Assembly: GCA_921293015.1 (NCBI GenBank)
Contig: OV121096.1
Location: forward strand, 7,134,285-7,198,284
DNA: 64,000 nucleotides
Reading direction: 5' to 3'
Source: Phorcus lineatus
Taxonomy: Eukaryota > Mollusca > Gastropoda > Trochida > Trochidae
Both the position numbers and the translations under genes were made by a program. Positions 11,901 to 22,823 of this stretch are shown here, in pieces. Numbering within the stretch: the first letter of the stretch is position 1; each line of letters begins with the position of its first letter. The notes under the pieces were generated by a model. That model saw nothing but the letters and a program-made list of their open reading frames with translations, did not search any database and had not been told where the DNA came from.

Positions 11901-13684
11901 GACCCCTTTTAGGCCATTGACCAGAAGTAAGACAGGCTTGTTGTATCCTTCGTAGATATTTTCAGCTCCATCTGCAGAATCCTTCAACTCCTGAAAATTT
12001 TCCATATTTGGAACAATTTTGTCATTTTGCCAGGTTTACAGTAAACATTATCATGGGATAATGCTTTGTCCACAGAGCAGCTGTATGTCTATGGCTGTGA
12101 ATGGAACTACCGGCCGGACCACTGCATGTATATGAGTGTGTGTAAACAAGCGGAGGTGGACGGGATATCAGTGCTACATGGGAGCCGACGTGTGATGCAT
12201 AACGATAAACAACCAACTTTTAGAGCTCTTTACCAAGCTTTTAGAGACGTAAGTATTTATTCAAGAGGAATATCAAAGCTGTATCTATGACATGTCAGTT
12301 CGAGGTTTCATTGTGATCAAGAGATTAGGTATTCCTGCAAGCTTAATCCTTAAATCAAGACCCTTTAACGAGATGTAGGTGTATTGTGCATAATGACCAA
12401 GCATTGGACACCATAATTTGACAAAATTTTGGACGCTTTTGATCAAGAGTTGACCCATTATAAGAGTAATTTCATGTATTTTAAAATATTCCTTTTCAAA
12501 ATATGTCATTATTTCTTTATTTGGATAAACATTTTAATATCGCTAATATCTTTAAACAAACATTTTAAAGGGGAGGAACAATTAATAGATACATGAAAGA
12601 AATCTTCAAAATAATTGTTTTAATGTAAGTGTTGATTTTCATTTTATGAAGGAAGCGCTAAAATATCATTATTAAATCATATGAAAGGAGAAGGTACTAT
12701 GTTATCAAACTTTTTGGAATATGGGCATTCTACAAGTGAATTTGAAATATAGAGATTAGATTTATTAATTTTCTCTTGACTTTCATTTGAATATTGGTCT
12801 AAGAGGATGTTCAGTGAGGCACATTCTTTCAACCCTTTCTCCCGGAAACCAGAAACTTAGTCAAATAATAAAAATCCTAATGAGCTACAGAGCTCATATC
12901 TCTTTTTAAAAGAAATTATTTCAATACATCTCATAAAAATCTTAAGAATTGAAGAATTGACATATATTTAATTCCTTTTATTCAATATTTTATTGATCAG
13001 AGATATTCGTAAAAATGGCACAAAGCAAAGACGAATTATGCACATGCGCAATAAACCACTTCCTTATTTGGAACATGCGCAGTAGTTATTAATAGGTGAT
13101 GGACATGCGCGTCTGATGACAGCAGGTATAGAAAATTAACGAGAAATTACAAACTGCCGACTTGAAATATGTTTATCTAATGATAATTTGATTATTAACG
13201 AAATTTTAAAAGAAATGAAAAATTTAATTATGTTTCAACATATATTAAACCAAGACATTGGAAAGGAATATAAACATAAATACAAATGTATGATAACAAT
13301 GTTACAGTTAAATACTTTATGTCTGTCATTATAAACAAGATTTTACTCAGTCACAATCAAAAACTTCATTTTCAGCATCGCCTTGGCGATGATGTTCAAT
13401 ACAGACTGTTGGTACAGATTGAAAGAAACTTGAAAGAAACAGAGAATACGCGGTGTGGAAAATATAGACATATGTTTATCAAACAAATCGAAACATTCTG
13501 CACGAAGAAACGTGCCGCTGAGGAAAAGGCAAGGATGGAAAATTTACCAAACGTTGCCAAAGAAAAGGATGAAAATCTTATCAAGAAGAAAGAAAATGTA
13601 CAAAATAAGAAGTCTGAAGAAAATATTTTATCGACAGATGATATTACCAAAAAGGAAAATGTTGTGAAGAAATCTAAGAGATAA
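5537..13684 (+). CDS. GXYLT: Glucoside xylosyltransferase (GXYLT1/2 family, GT8), seven exons, complete
   Basis: Coding exons: 5537-5997, 7122-7287, 7620-7751, 9934-10126, 11311-11460, 12076-12248, 13376-13684 (1584 nt, 527 residues plus stop). Every junction is GT-AG and the phases (2,0,0,1,1,0) agree. Family members are Golgi type II enzymes that transfer xylose from UDP-xylose to O-linked glucose on Notch-type EGF repeats. Seen here: a signal-anchor helix at about residues 8-26; a long Lys/Glu/Asn-rich stem to about 150; then the GT8 domain with [17 protein letters not shown], the DXD metal/UDP-sugar motif in [11 protein letters not shown] (D266-D268), [47 protein letters not shown] and VLHG (L401-G403). 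The C-terminus ends in a lysine-rich tail. Sequons occur in YNITFP and MNLTRL. GXYLT1 and GXYLT2 cannot be separated here. The start is the first Met before the anchor, just after a possible 5'UTR acceptor at 5490-5491. Identity is very likely; the exact end of exon 1 is slightly less certain. Confidence 0.93.
7122..7287 (+). CDS. GXYLT: GXYLT exon 2: start of the GT8 fold
   Basis: Acceptor TTTCAG ends at 7121; donor AAG|GTATAT at 7288. Encodes [13 protein letters not shown], the first strand of the nucleotide-sugar domain, and [11 protein letters not shown], both typical of GXYLT proteins. Confidence 0.9.
7620..7751 (+). CDS. GXYLT: GXYLT exon 3
   Basis: 44 codons between acceptor TTTTTGCAG (ends 7619) and donor CCG|GTGAGA (7752), phase 0 on both sides. 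Carries YNITFPKEN and the family block [11 protein letters not shown]. Confidence 0.92.
8031..8476. mobile_element. 446-bp palindromic element, relative of 873-988
   Basis: Two copies of the 873-988 type unit face each other. Left end CAGTCTGATTAAAATTGACC, right end (reverse complement) CAGTCTGATTAAAATCGACC, then related ATAAAAG segments and tRNA-B-box-like GTTTGAGTCCC or GATTTGAAC. Flanks CTTTATATTC/GGTTATATCC match at 7 of 10 positions, possibly an aged duplication. In GXYLT intron 3. Confidence 0.7.
8778..9420 (+). pseudogene. Degraded Tc1-like transposase
   Basis: 8778-8889 reads [18 protein letters not shown] then [15 protein letters not shown], the paired-type helix-turn-helix of Tc1 transposases, and stops. 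Later, out of frame, come [28 protein letters not shown] and RHPGTTYAQ of the DDE domain. The catalytic Asp normally in WSDESRF is missing, and several stops and shifts interrupt the copy. Located in GXYLT intron 3. Confidence 0.8.
9764..9793 (+). other. Hammerhead-ribozyme-like core in a retroelement-tail-like region
   Basis: CTGATGA, a GGGG...CCCC stem-loop and GAAA occur in the order of a hammerhead core, just downstream of the Tc1 remnant. The base after CTGATGA (A) does not pair well, and stems I and III are not convincing, so this may be a decayed copy or a coincidence. Confidence 0.25.
9934..10126 (+). CDS. GXYLT: GXYLT exon 4: DXD catalytic motif
   Basis: Acceptor CACTTCAG ends at 9933; donor TTG|GTAAGT at 10127 (phase 1). 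Encodes [19 protein letters not shown], in which DTD is the metal and UDP-sugar site, then APEHED and [13 protein letters not shown]. Confidence 0.95.
10430..10805 (+). repeat. Dispersed ~400-bp repeat, copy A
   Basis: Shares ordered blocks with 15100-15480 and, inverted, 61125-61500: GCGACACTGTCCGGTTTT, ATCACAAATT-GA-CTTTAA, GAAACAACCA and TTTGACTCCAA. Lies in GXYLT intron 4. No coding. Confidence 0.65.
11311..11460 (+). CDS. GXYLT: GXYLT exon 5
   Basis: Acceptor ATTGCAG ends at 11310; donor CAG|GTGATC at 11461 (phase 1). Encodes [15 protein letters not shown] and [13 protein letters not shown]. The Asp/Gln/Asp of the WGDQD loop is a GT8 hallmark. Confidence 0.95.
12076..12248 (+). CDS. GXYLT: GXYLT exon 6
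   Basis: Acceptor TCCACAG ends at 12075; donor GAC|GTAAGT at 12249 (phase 0). Encodes [10 protein letters not shown] and [20 protein letters not shown], the C-terminal part of the catalytic domain including the conserved LHG metal-ligand motif. Confidence 0.95.
13376..13684 (+). CDS. GXYLT: GXYLT exon 7 and stop codon
   Basis: Acceptor CATTTTCAG ends at 13375. The conserved helix [14 protein letters not shown] and [13 protein letters not shown] are followed by a divergent lysine-rich tail of about 60 residues, ending in TAA at 13682-13684. Confidence 0.9.
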   Translation, partial: HRLGDDVQYRLLVQIERNLKETENTRCGKYRHMFIKQIETFCTKKRAAEEKARMENLPNVAKEKDENLIKKKENVQNKKSEENILSTDDITKKENVVKKSKR

Positions 13685-13858
13685 CATATATATTTTTCCA
13701 GATCTATGCATTATTTATTTTACTTACTGCCGTTGTCAAACCATGTTTGTATTAGTGTTGTGCATTTCATGTTTTTTTGTCCACTGTGTCAAAATTATTA
13801 TACAATTATTAAAACAGTGCCTGCCCGCCTGCAAGTCAATATTTACCAGTTTAACTCG

Positions 13859-13864
13859 AATAAA
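13859..13864 (+). terminator. Candidate polyadenylation signal for the GXYLT gene
   Basis: A canonical AATAAA lies 175 nt after the GXYLT stop codon. The window is AT-rich, so chance occurrence is possible; the position is reasonable for a short 3'UTR. Confidence 0.4.
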
Positions 13865-16677
13865 TGACCTGATAGAGTTTGAACCATTCAGACATTCACA
13901 AGTCATTAAGTACAAGACACGATTGTATATGATATCGTCATTTTATCCAAATTGTAGTGTCTTCTTTATTCAAAAAACAAATTTTCACAAACACCTTATT
14001 TTTGGGGAATAAGATAATTTCATAACTCAACTACGATTATCTTGATAGGACCATAAGCCAGGATAAGTATAATGTGAGATTAAGTATCGTGAGTCTCGAG
14101 ACTACAATTATCATCATTACTTAACAAACCTGTTTTTTTTCAAAGCAAATTTAAACACAGGTCACACATCTTTGCTGTCCGCTTTCATTTGCAATTCCTT
14201 TTCTTACTATGACAAATACAGAAAAGCAATCATGACAAACGATCATCTTATTTTTGGTGAATATTCTTCATGGAAAACTTATGAATGTTATTTTCCATTA
14301 TATATGGAGAAATGATTGCTGTAATTTTCTGCAATCCCTATAATGGTTGCTTACATCTGCTAGAATCAATTTTAAGATATTAACAGTAACTTACAAGTGC
14401 CTAAACCAGCTGTCCCCATCGTACGTGGATGGCCTCATCAAAGAATATAGACACACCTGAAATCTACGTTCACAAGATCAACAACTTCTAACTGTGCCTA
14501 AAATGAAGCTGAAATTTTGTGGAAATAGAACTATTACCATTATGCTGTCTTGTGACAATCTCTCCCAATCCTAATTAAACAATATCCAAATCATGACTCC
14601 ATCAAATCCAAACTTAAACCGCACTTTTTTTAATGTTGCTATTTCTAGTGCTAGAGCAATATATATTTTTATGGAATCAGCACTATATAGATCATCATTA
14701 TCATACCATGTTTGTCTCATCTGGTATATTTGAAAAATTTAAATGTTATCAATTGTGGTTAGGCCACTGGTGATGTTATGAATACAGTTTCCACCTCGCT
14801 CGATAAGATAAACATGATATTTGTCAAAAAACGTCATATATCGATCCTCTATAAATATATATACACCAGTATGGAAAAGTGCCATGTGAAATTATTACAT
14901 ATATATATATTAGTACTCACCTGTTGACTAAATCACAGGTAAATAATTTTATTTTACTGTCAGAGCTTTTATTCAGTGCTTAAAATGAAACCGAGTATGT
15001 TTTATAGATTTTGTAAGTCCCATTAATAATAGCCAAAATAACATATTATCTTGTTCAGTTCAAATCGACTTTCTAAAGTTGCATCTTTATGTCTTAAATG
15101 CTAGAATTTATATTTTCTTGTTTTCAATTGTAATTGAAAAACGGCCGTATAAGTGTTAAGAAGTCAAAATTCTGCGTCCGATGTACATGTATGTTAGTTA
15201 AATGAACTGTCAAGCACTATCAAGCTATTTTTTCTCCATGTGTTTGCTTTGAATAATTTTCCAAATTACTTATCCGTAAAAAGCGCCACTGTCCGGTTTT
15301 CGATCACAAATTTCGACTTTACCTGTTTATTGTCACTATACTGAACTGATAAGTATTAAGACGCTAGTTTTTAGAAACAACCAACAACCAACAACCAATA
15401 CTTCTAAATAAAATAACACCATTTATGAAGTTTTACATATTTGACTCCAAGAAATTCTTCTGTGCTGCTTTAGATAGTTAAATTTGTACATCTATTGCAA
15501 TGCTTTTAGAGAGAATTTTTTTTAATTTTCTAATTCTAGATTTAAGCTTATGCTAAAAAGAGTGTAAATTATCTAATTGCTATATCTTTATGGTCATAAC
15601 CATATATGTATTAGTTCAGTATTTTGGCCTCTTTAACTTTAAGAAGATAATGTAAGTATGTTTTACTTATGTTTCTTTTACATGTATCACCAAACAACGT
15701 CATTTTTATGAAAGGGACTAATAGTATTGTTAAAAATTGTTTACCTCTCTCTATAAAATTATCTTTACTGGTTACTTCATTTAAAAAACATGCATATTTC
15801 ACATGAGAAAATCTTTATATTATGAAGTCAAATGGTTTGTCATGATTTTTTGGAACATGAAAAGGTTTCCTCTATCTATGTAGATTTCTTGTCTGTTGTT
15901 AGAATATTTCTTGGTAAATAAAATGACTTAGTTAACTTATTTTGTGACTTGTGATAGGAAATACTTAAATAATCAAATTACTACTTAATCAACAATTTTC
16001 ATCTGTTTCATGATTGGAAGAATCAGTCACTTCCTGTTTAAAGAAGTCAATCTTTGATAAATTTTGTTTAGGGTTCAAGACTTTGTAATCTTGGTTTTAT
16101 GTGTAAATATTTTACTATATTGTTTTTGAAGTTTTCATTATAAACATCTTAGGAAATCTATTTGATAGAGTTGAATTTATGAGTACCGGTACCTATCCCA
16201 CATGATACAATCATATAAACAATGGCCAGAAATGATAAGATCTTAGGCACATGTTTTTCTTGTTCTATGTTAAAATTCTTGTTAACTTCATGATTATACA
16301 TGTTATAACCATTTCATTAAACTTGATAGCATGTAACATTATTTACATTTCAAATTCACATTTGAGAATTTCTATTTGATTTAGTTTGAAGTCAACTTCA
16401 CTTGAGACTAAGTTGTGAAGATTAATATTCATACAAGATTCATATCTAACAAACTCATGTTCAATCTTTCAGTTGTGTATCACGTGGTATGTTAACCTTC
16501 CTCCTTTTTTTTGGATGCAGATTGTCTGATGTAAAAAATGTAATATTATCTCCACGCAAGGTTACTTAAGTTGTTCCTTTAAGTGTAATCTCAGTTACAA
16601 TTGGGACATAAATTTATTTTCTTAAGCTCATTAAACACTGTCATGTTTGTGAAAAGGCTATCTGCATTAGTACAACC
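13865..16677. other. Intergenic, AT-rich, no gene recognised
   Basis: Only copy B of the dispersed repeat and short AT microsatellite (about 14897-14911) stand out. Open frames are short and unconvincing on both strands. Confidence 0.6.
15100..15480 (+). repeat. Dispersed ~400-bp repeat, copy B
   Basis: GCGCCACTGTCCGGTTTTCG, ATCACAAATTTCGACTTTA, GAAACAACCA and TTTGACTCCAAGAA follow in the same order as in copy A. Confidence 0.65.
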
Positions 16678-18233
16678 ATTCTCTCCCAACAGAGGTAGAT
16701 CCATCATAAATTCCTCTACAACCTCTGTCTTAATACAAAGGTTTCTTGGGCATGAAATGTAGAAACCTGATTGGATGCAAAAAGAGTTAGCTGTGCAATC
16801 AGTGACTCCGTATCAAGAGTTATTTTTCAATACGCCCAAGTTACTTCCGCAAGCTTTTCAAAAGCTAAACTTTATTCGAATATGCACCTTGCACTGTGAG
16901 TCTTCTTTACAGAACACATACACCTCATTTAGCGACTGCATCATTTCATAGGCCTGTGTGAAACCAAACATGTTATTTATGCATTCGGCGTTTTCATTGG
17001 CTGAAATATTTCCAGGTAGTTAAAGTTGCAATATTGTCCCGCTAAGGGAAACTGCCGGAAGACAGAGAAACCTTTGTATTAAGACAAAGGTTGTATTTAA
17101 GAAATAAAGTTCGCTCTACCCCAATGTGTTTTGTAATAAAGTATAGTTTTGCCCTGAACTATTATAGTTAAAGCACGAGGACGTTATAATAGTTCAGGGC
17201 AAAACTATACTTTATTACAAAACACATTGGGGTAGAGCGAACTTTATTTCTTTTCTAAGATGCTTAAATGATCTTTACAGGGACCACTCTGATTATCTTA
17301 ATTTCGAAATAAAATATAGTGTTTACATCGCTCACATTAATAATCCATGAACAGGGCTAACTGTTGGCTATTCCAAGTATAGAACCCAACCCCTTGTTTA
17401 AAACGACATTTAGTCGGTTAAAGCTCTGATTTTTTCAGTTTTGCACACTAACTTTTTCATTTATTCAATTTTGAATTATATTTTCTGCTTATTTTTTCTT
17501 TAAAAACTTAAACAAACAAATTAACACCTCTTGGTTTTTAAAAAACCTTTACTTTTACAAACTCTTGTCGCGCGATTATGCAGTGCTGGTCACATTGCCC
17601 ATATAAGGCTTATGACGTGGTCAACATTCCACAAAGAATTATGGGTAATGTTTGTTTTGGAAGCGTGATGGCGGACTCAATCCTGCCATCTATTTTTTTG
17701 CTGCTGTCATAAACGTTGAAGGTGATGCTTTTATCTCTTATATAAGCAGACTGTTCAGGCTGTACACCCAGAATTATATAATCATTAGGTTGACCGTGTC
17801 ACATTGAACCTGGTAGAGACGGTTGACGTGAACCAACGTCACAGTCCCACGGGGCGCCGTGACCCGACGCGAAACAACGCGGTCACTCGACAGTCGACAA
17901 GCATTTGCTTTCCATTCTTATTTCCGGTAGATAGAACTAAATGAGGCTCGAAACTAGTCAACATTAAAAGAAACATTATCGGCAAAAGCGCCAATACGAT
18001 AGACATTGATAGGGACAAGCCATGTTGATCGAAAGAACCGAGATGAAAGGTTACCATTGACGCGTGATCACGAGGGGGCAGCGGGGAAGAGCGGATATAA
18101 CGTCATTCAATTGTTACGTCATGAAAAAACTATACCTTTATTGTCTGATAAAGTACTTTTTTTTCGATTGTTCTAACCGCTAGGCATCTTAGAAAGGAAT
18201 TTATGACGTAGCTACCTCTGTTGGGAGAGAATG
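16678..18233. repeat. 1.55-kb nested inverted-repeat structure
   Basis: Outer arms 16678-16714 and 18197-18233 share CATTCTCTCCCAACAGAGGT and TCATAAATTCCT in opposite orientation. Inside, CTGTCTTAATACAAAGGTTTC (16726-16746) is inverted at about 17066-17087, followed by the perfect palindrome at 17101-17250. Probably a non-autonomous TIR element with internal foldbacks. No gene recognised. Confidence 0.65.
17101..17250. repeat. Perfect 66-bp-arm palindrome
   Basis: 17101-17166 and 17185-17250 are exact reverse complements (starting GAAATAAAGTTCGCTCTACC), separated by an 18-bp spacer containing AAAGCACGAGGACG. It would extrude a long hairpin or cruciform. Confidence 0.92.
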
Positions 18234-18689
18234 CTGTAAAACCGCATCTGTTTATTTGAGACATATCCCCAGTGAAGACCTAGTGGTCAAAAGGGTAAGC
18301 TATTAGTACAATCAGTGATGTGTACCTGTCTGAGGGAAATGGCTTTGAATCCCAAAAGAGCCTAGTCCTGTACACCAAGTATTTGTACTATCGCAGATAG
18401 TGTAATCGGTAATATTACAATTTTATTATTTGACAAGTTCTCATATTTTCATCTCATTAATTGAATTCCTTTTGATGGAGAGGTCGCTGTTGATAATGAG
18501 TTGTGTAGACCTATTCTTATATACAGTATTGGCCTCAGAAATAGAGGATAAAGTCAGGTCGGGTTATTTCGTGTACATTGTGATCAATTTTAGAAACGTG
18601 AATAAACTAAGTAAGAAACTAGAGTTCTTGTTTGTTTATTCGTAACCTTCAGAGGAAATCTTCATCCTGCTAAATCCGCGTATATGGCA

Positions 18690-19118
18690 CGTGGTCCTGT
18701 GGGTAGCTCAGTTGACCGCTATCAGTGAAGTTCAGCAGTATCTGGCGTGGCTTGCCGGATGGGTGGGTTACCCGATGATTGCTGTATTAACTGAGAGTTT
18801 CAGGGTTATTCCCTGCCCCACACTGAGACACGTGTTGAGAAACTTGTGGTGTCTCCTTAGACAAGGGACTTTATTCAAAATGTGCTTCTGTTCACCCAGC
18901 AGTACTAATGAGAGTTTCAGGGTTATTCCCTGCCCGGCACTGAGACACGTGTTGAGAAACTTGTGGCGTCTCCTTATTCAAAATGTGCTTCTGTTCACCC
19001 AGCAGTACTAATTGGGTACCTGGTGCAGCTTGGGTTAGACCATGGTAATAATGATTGTAAAGCGCCTGTGAACAGCCCAGCTGAAACTCAGCGCTATAAA
19101 AATTTATTATTGTTATAT
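18690..19118 (+). mobile_element. tRNA-headed SINE with internal tandem duplication
   Basis: The head GTGGGTAGCTCAGTTGACCG is tRNA A-box-like. The tail GTAAAGCGCCT...GCGCTATAAAAATTTATTATT is typical of SINE/LINE 3' ends in marine invertebrates. The body is duplicated: 18793-18909 and 18910-19012, the second lacking 14 bp (GACAAGGGACTTTA). The open frames through it are not genes. Confidence 0.75.
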
Positions 19119-19483
19119 GAATCTGCTCAGCTCCTTCCTAATACCCTGATCTTTTTCAGGCCAGATCTTCTATGTTATCAACTTGTGTTTTAAGAAAGGC
19201 ACTTATGTGAACCCTTTTCCCTTGATATATAAAAACTGCATTTTTCCAGTTCATAACATCAAATAACTTTGAGGAAGTTGCCAGAAGTGAAGTTTTTCCA
19301 AATAAGAATACGTATTTTAAACAATAATCAGTTGTAAAGCCAATATGAAGAAATGCATCATTGCGTATATATATATAATCATATCGACTACAATATATAC
19401 AAAATTGATTTTAGAAAATCTGGAAACCAAAATCACTGACAGGATTCTGCTGTTATTCATTCAACAGCAATATTTGTATTTAT

Positions 19484-21875
19484 TCTATTTGCGATAGCTG
19501 CAGCACCAACTTTATATGACGTATTTAGTAAGGAGATTGGGCGCCAGTTTTTCAAAAATTTCTTAGGTTTGTTAGGTCTAGGAATGCATGTTATTAATTT
19601 TTTTATTAAAATTATTTTGCCAAGCATAATAAATGAAGATCAAAAGGGTTTCGTCAAAGGGAGATATATTGGAGAGGTAACGAGGCTTATATATGATTTA
19701 ATGGAACACACCGAAACATGCCAGATACCAGGCTTATTACTTCTAATTGATTTCGAAAAGGCATTCGATTCAGTTGACAGAAAATACCTCATCAATGTTT
19801 TGAAGTTTTTCAATTTCGGACCGAGTATTTCACATTGGATAGAAACATTTTATAATGATATTGAATCGAGAGTCCTGGTTAACGGTTTCGCATCTAACCC
19901 CTCTAAAATAAGCCGAGGATGCCGCCAGGGGGACCCGATAGCGCCGTATATTTTCCTACTTTGTGTAGAAATTTTGGGTATCATGATAAGAAATAACAAA
20001 AACATAAAGGGAATTAAAATAGAAAATATAGAATATCTTCTCTCACAGTTCGCAGATGATACAACTCTCACATTAGATGGATCAGAAAAAAGCCTTTATT
20101 CAGCTTTAAATACCTTGGAACTATTTGCCCGTTTTTCAGGATTGAAAGTCAATGTAGATAAAACAAAACTTATGTGGATAGGTTCCAAAAAGAGATCTCG
20201 ATATAAGATATGTAAAGAATGGAATTTCGATTGGTCAAAAACAAATTTCACTCTTCTAGGAATAGAGTTCGATATCGATCTCGATAAAATGATCGAAATA
20301 AATTACGAAGAAAAGCTTTCTCATATCTACAGACAAATGAACATCTGGTCAGCACGTACATTAACCCCCTATGGCAGAAATACGATACTTATATCACTCC
20401 TACTACCAAAGGTTAACCACCTATTCTCATCTTTGCCTAATCCCAAAAAAGGCGTCATTGAAAAACTCCAAAAAAAGTGTTTTAATTTCATATGGAAAAA
20501 CAAACCAGATAAGATTAAAAGAGATGTAATGATGTTAAACCCAGAACATGGGGGAATAAAATCTCCAAATATTTGGAAAATCATATCATCACAAAAATTA
20601 AAATGGATTAAAAGAATAAGCGATAAAGACCTAAAATGGACATATTTATTTTACAATCAACTTGAAGAGAAGACCCCTTTTCTACTTTCGGATGGTATCT
20701 TCATAAAAAATAAAATAATTCCTCATTTAACAAATTCTTTTTGGAAAGACATTCTTTCAGAATGGTCAAACTTTTTATCCATGAATAAAAGGAAAATTGT
20801 AAATGAAGAAGATATACAAAATCAATCATTATGGAACAACGACAATATTATTATGATTGATAAACATCCGTTTTTGTATTATGAATGGTATAAGAAAGGT
20901 GTTATTTTTGTAAATGATTTGATCCATGACGAGGGAAGACTGTTAACTTATGAAGAATTTTCCAAATCTTTTTGTATCAAGACTAACTTTTTGACTTACG
21001 AATCGGTGAAAAGAGCCATTATGACATATGCCCGTTCACTGAACATAAAGAAATATAAGAAAAAGCTACAAAATCCTGTATATCCGTATAATGTATCCAA
21101 AATTGATACCATAATTGGGAGTAAAAAATTATATGCGGCTCTTATTTACTCGAATTTTGTCCGGCTGGCAAGCTTTTCAAAATGGGAAAAAGTTTTACAA
21201 AGTGATTTTGATGAAAAAGATTGGAAAGTTTTCAACATTATTGCTAATAAATGTTTGAAAAGCACAGACTTAAAATGGTTGCAATATAGAATTATTCATA
21301 ATATTCTCCCAACAAGACAATTTCTTTATAAAATAGGATATATATCATCACCACTTTGTGCGTTTTGCAAAAGTGAAATAGAAACCTTAAACCATATGCT
21401 TTGGGAATGTGAAACTATCCTCAGATTATGGAAGGAAATAGAATTATGGTTAAACTCTGTCCAACTGAAATTAGAATTTACTAATAAAATTGTTATACTG
21501 GGAATGAACGGAAAGAACAATAATCCTGTAAATGCAATCATTTTATTAGTCAAAAAGTATATTCATAGATGTAGCATTTATGGTTACAAACCAAAGTTAG
21601 AGCATCTCCAAGATGAAATTGTACGTTATTATGACCTATCTAGATATATTTTTCTGTCAACCGAAACTGAAGCAAAGTTTTTTCAATATTGGTCAAGTTT
21701 ACACTTATTACTTGGAAAGTAATGTTATTTAGATTTCTTGTTTAAAAAATGTCATAGCCAACTGTGGATTTTCTTGTATCTTTATTTATGTGACGATTGT
21801 TTGATTAAACATATTACTTATTTTTGCCTGTAACACAAATATGGAAAATAAAAAAAAAATAAAAAAAATAAAAAA
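19484..21875 (+). mobile_element. 5'-truncated L1/Tx1-type LINE insertion
   Basis: A perfect 15-bp direct repeat (AATATTTGTATTTAT) flanks the unit at 19469-19483 and 21876-21890. An A-rich tail with AAAATAAAA units directly precedes the 3' copy, the signature of target-primed reverse transcription. Only the C-terminal part of ORF2 remains; the endonuclease and early RT blocks are missing. Intact target duplications and an unbroken frame suggest a recent insertion. Confidence 0.92.
19569..21722 (+). CDS. LINE reverse transcriptase, C-terminal fragment of ORF2
   Basis: The frame is open for 717 codons to TAA at 21720-21722. RT motifs in order: INEDQKGFVKGRYIGE, motif A LIDFEKAFDSVD, motif B GCRQGDPIAPYIF, motif C FADDT, and GLKVNVDKTKLMWIGSKK. 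Thumb and connection regions follow. The C-terminal zinc-knuckle-like CAFCKSEIETLNHMLWEC (C-X2-C-X8-H-X4-C) is typical of L1/Tx1-type elements. The first codon shown is TTG and the frame is open upstream; no true start is expected in a truncated copy. Recognisable RT homology begins near FIKIILPSII at about 19600. Confidence 0.93.
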   Translation: MLGLGMHVINFFIKIILPSIINEDQKGFVKGRYIGEVTRLIYDLMEHTETCQIPGLLLLIDFEKAFDSVDRKYLINVLKFFNFGPSISHWIETFYNDIESRVLVNGFASNPSKISRGCRQGDPIAPYIFLLCVEILGIMIRNNKNIKGIKIENIEYLLSQFADDTTLTLDGSEKSLYSALNTLELFARFSGLKVNVDKTKLMWIGSKKRSRYKICKEWNFDWSKTNFTLLGIEFDIDLDKMIEINYEEKLSHIYRQMNIWSARTLTPYGRNTILISLLLPKVNHLFSSLPNPKKGVIEKLQKKCFNFIWKNKPDKIKRDVMMLNPEHGGIKSPNIWKIISSQKLKWIKRISDKDLKWTYLFYNQLEEKTPFLLSDGIFIKNKIIPHLTNSFWKDILSEWSNFLSMNKRKIVNEEDIQNQSLWNNDNIIMIDKHPFLYYEWYKKGVIFVNDLIHDEGRLLTYEEFSKSFCIKTNFLTYESVKRAIMTYARSLNIKKYKKKLQNPVYPYNVSKIDTIIGSKKLYAALIYSNFVRLASFSKWEKVLQSDFDEKDWKVFNIIANKCLKSTDLKWLQYRIIHNILPTRQFLYKIGYISSPLCAFCKSEIETLNHMLWECETILRLWKEIELWLNSVQLKLEFTNKIVILGMNGKNNNPVNAIILLVKKYIHRCSIYGYKPKLEHLQDEIVRYYDLSRYIFLSTETEAKFFQYWSSLHLLLGK

Positions 21876-22229
21876 AATATTTGTATTTATGAGAAGTTGG
21901 TTTATCAGATATACCTATTACCTACCATCTTAAATTAAATATTTATATGTATAACCCATATGTTTAATCATAAGTGGTGACATATTTTCAATACGAGCAC
22001 ATGTGCACATATCACTTACGGCTAGCAACAATTGTTTCAGTGAGAGTTCCCGTATTTCGCTGTCTGTGACGTCAGAAAATCATTGTTTATGACATCAGCA
22101 GGCTGCCGCAAGGGAAGCAGGCCGTTTTCTGAATATTTCAATGCGTGTTAGATTGCATAGAATTGGTAATAAAGATATTATTACACTAGGAAATGATTTT
22201 TTTCAAAACTTGTGCCAATTTGTGTATAT

Positions 22230-22359
22230 CCTCAGGTAATACAAAATTTAACCCTGGTTCGTAAAAGTCATATGACACACTTCCTCAGATTATATATATA
22301 TATATAAACACATACATACACGCACATATATATATATATATACACATATGTATACACAC

Positions 22360-22393
<34 letters not shown>

Positions 22394-22446
22394 GAGGAAG
22401 TCTGTCATGACTTACGAACCAGTGTTAAATTTTGTATTACCTTAGG
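22230..22446. repeat. Foldback with TA/CA microsatellite core
   Basis: Arms 22230-22289 and 22391-22446 are imperfect reverse complements (GTAATACAAAATTTAACCCT; CTTCCTCAGA/TCTGAGGAAG). The loop is alternating TA/CA sequence, and a related microsatellite block follows at 22447-22550. Confidence 0.75.
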
Positions 22447-22508
22447 ATATATATATATATAAACACATACATACACGCACATATATATATATATACACAC
22501 ATATGTAT

Positions 22509-22539
<31 letters not shown>

Positions 22540-22823
22540 CATATATAGATATAAGCAGAACTCATTAACAGCTGAGCAATATTGACCATTACTTAGTCCT
22601 TATATTCCTTGTTATTACTCGCCCGTGTAAGATACCGCAGTGTAATATTTATACGGCGATATTTAACTAGTGTAATACCGCTGCACGTATGACGTCATAA
22701 TATTGTGTGGTTGTGACGTCACAATCTTGGCACCAACGTCTCAATGGCGGCTTAGTCGCGGAAATGCTTCGTTCAGTACACTTTCGGTAATAATGCTTGA
22801 TTACTGAGGTCAAGTAATAAACA

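Noticed and set aside
13743-14012. 89-codon plus-strand frame with a hydrophobic N-terminus
   Set aside because: Lies in the presumed GXYLT 3'UTR, AT-rich, with no family resemblance.
17839-18057. 72-codon minus-strand frame with a hydrophobic stretch
   Set aside because: Inside the nested inverted-repeat structure; composition and lack of family resemblance suggest chance.
18691-19193. 106- and 76-codon frames containing CPTLRHVLRNLW twice
   Set aside because: Produced by the internal duplication of a SINE.
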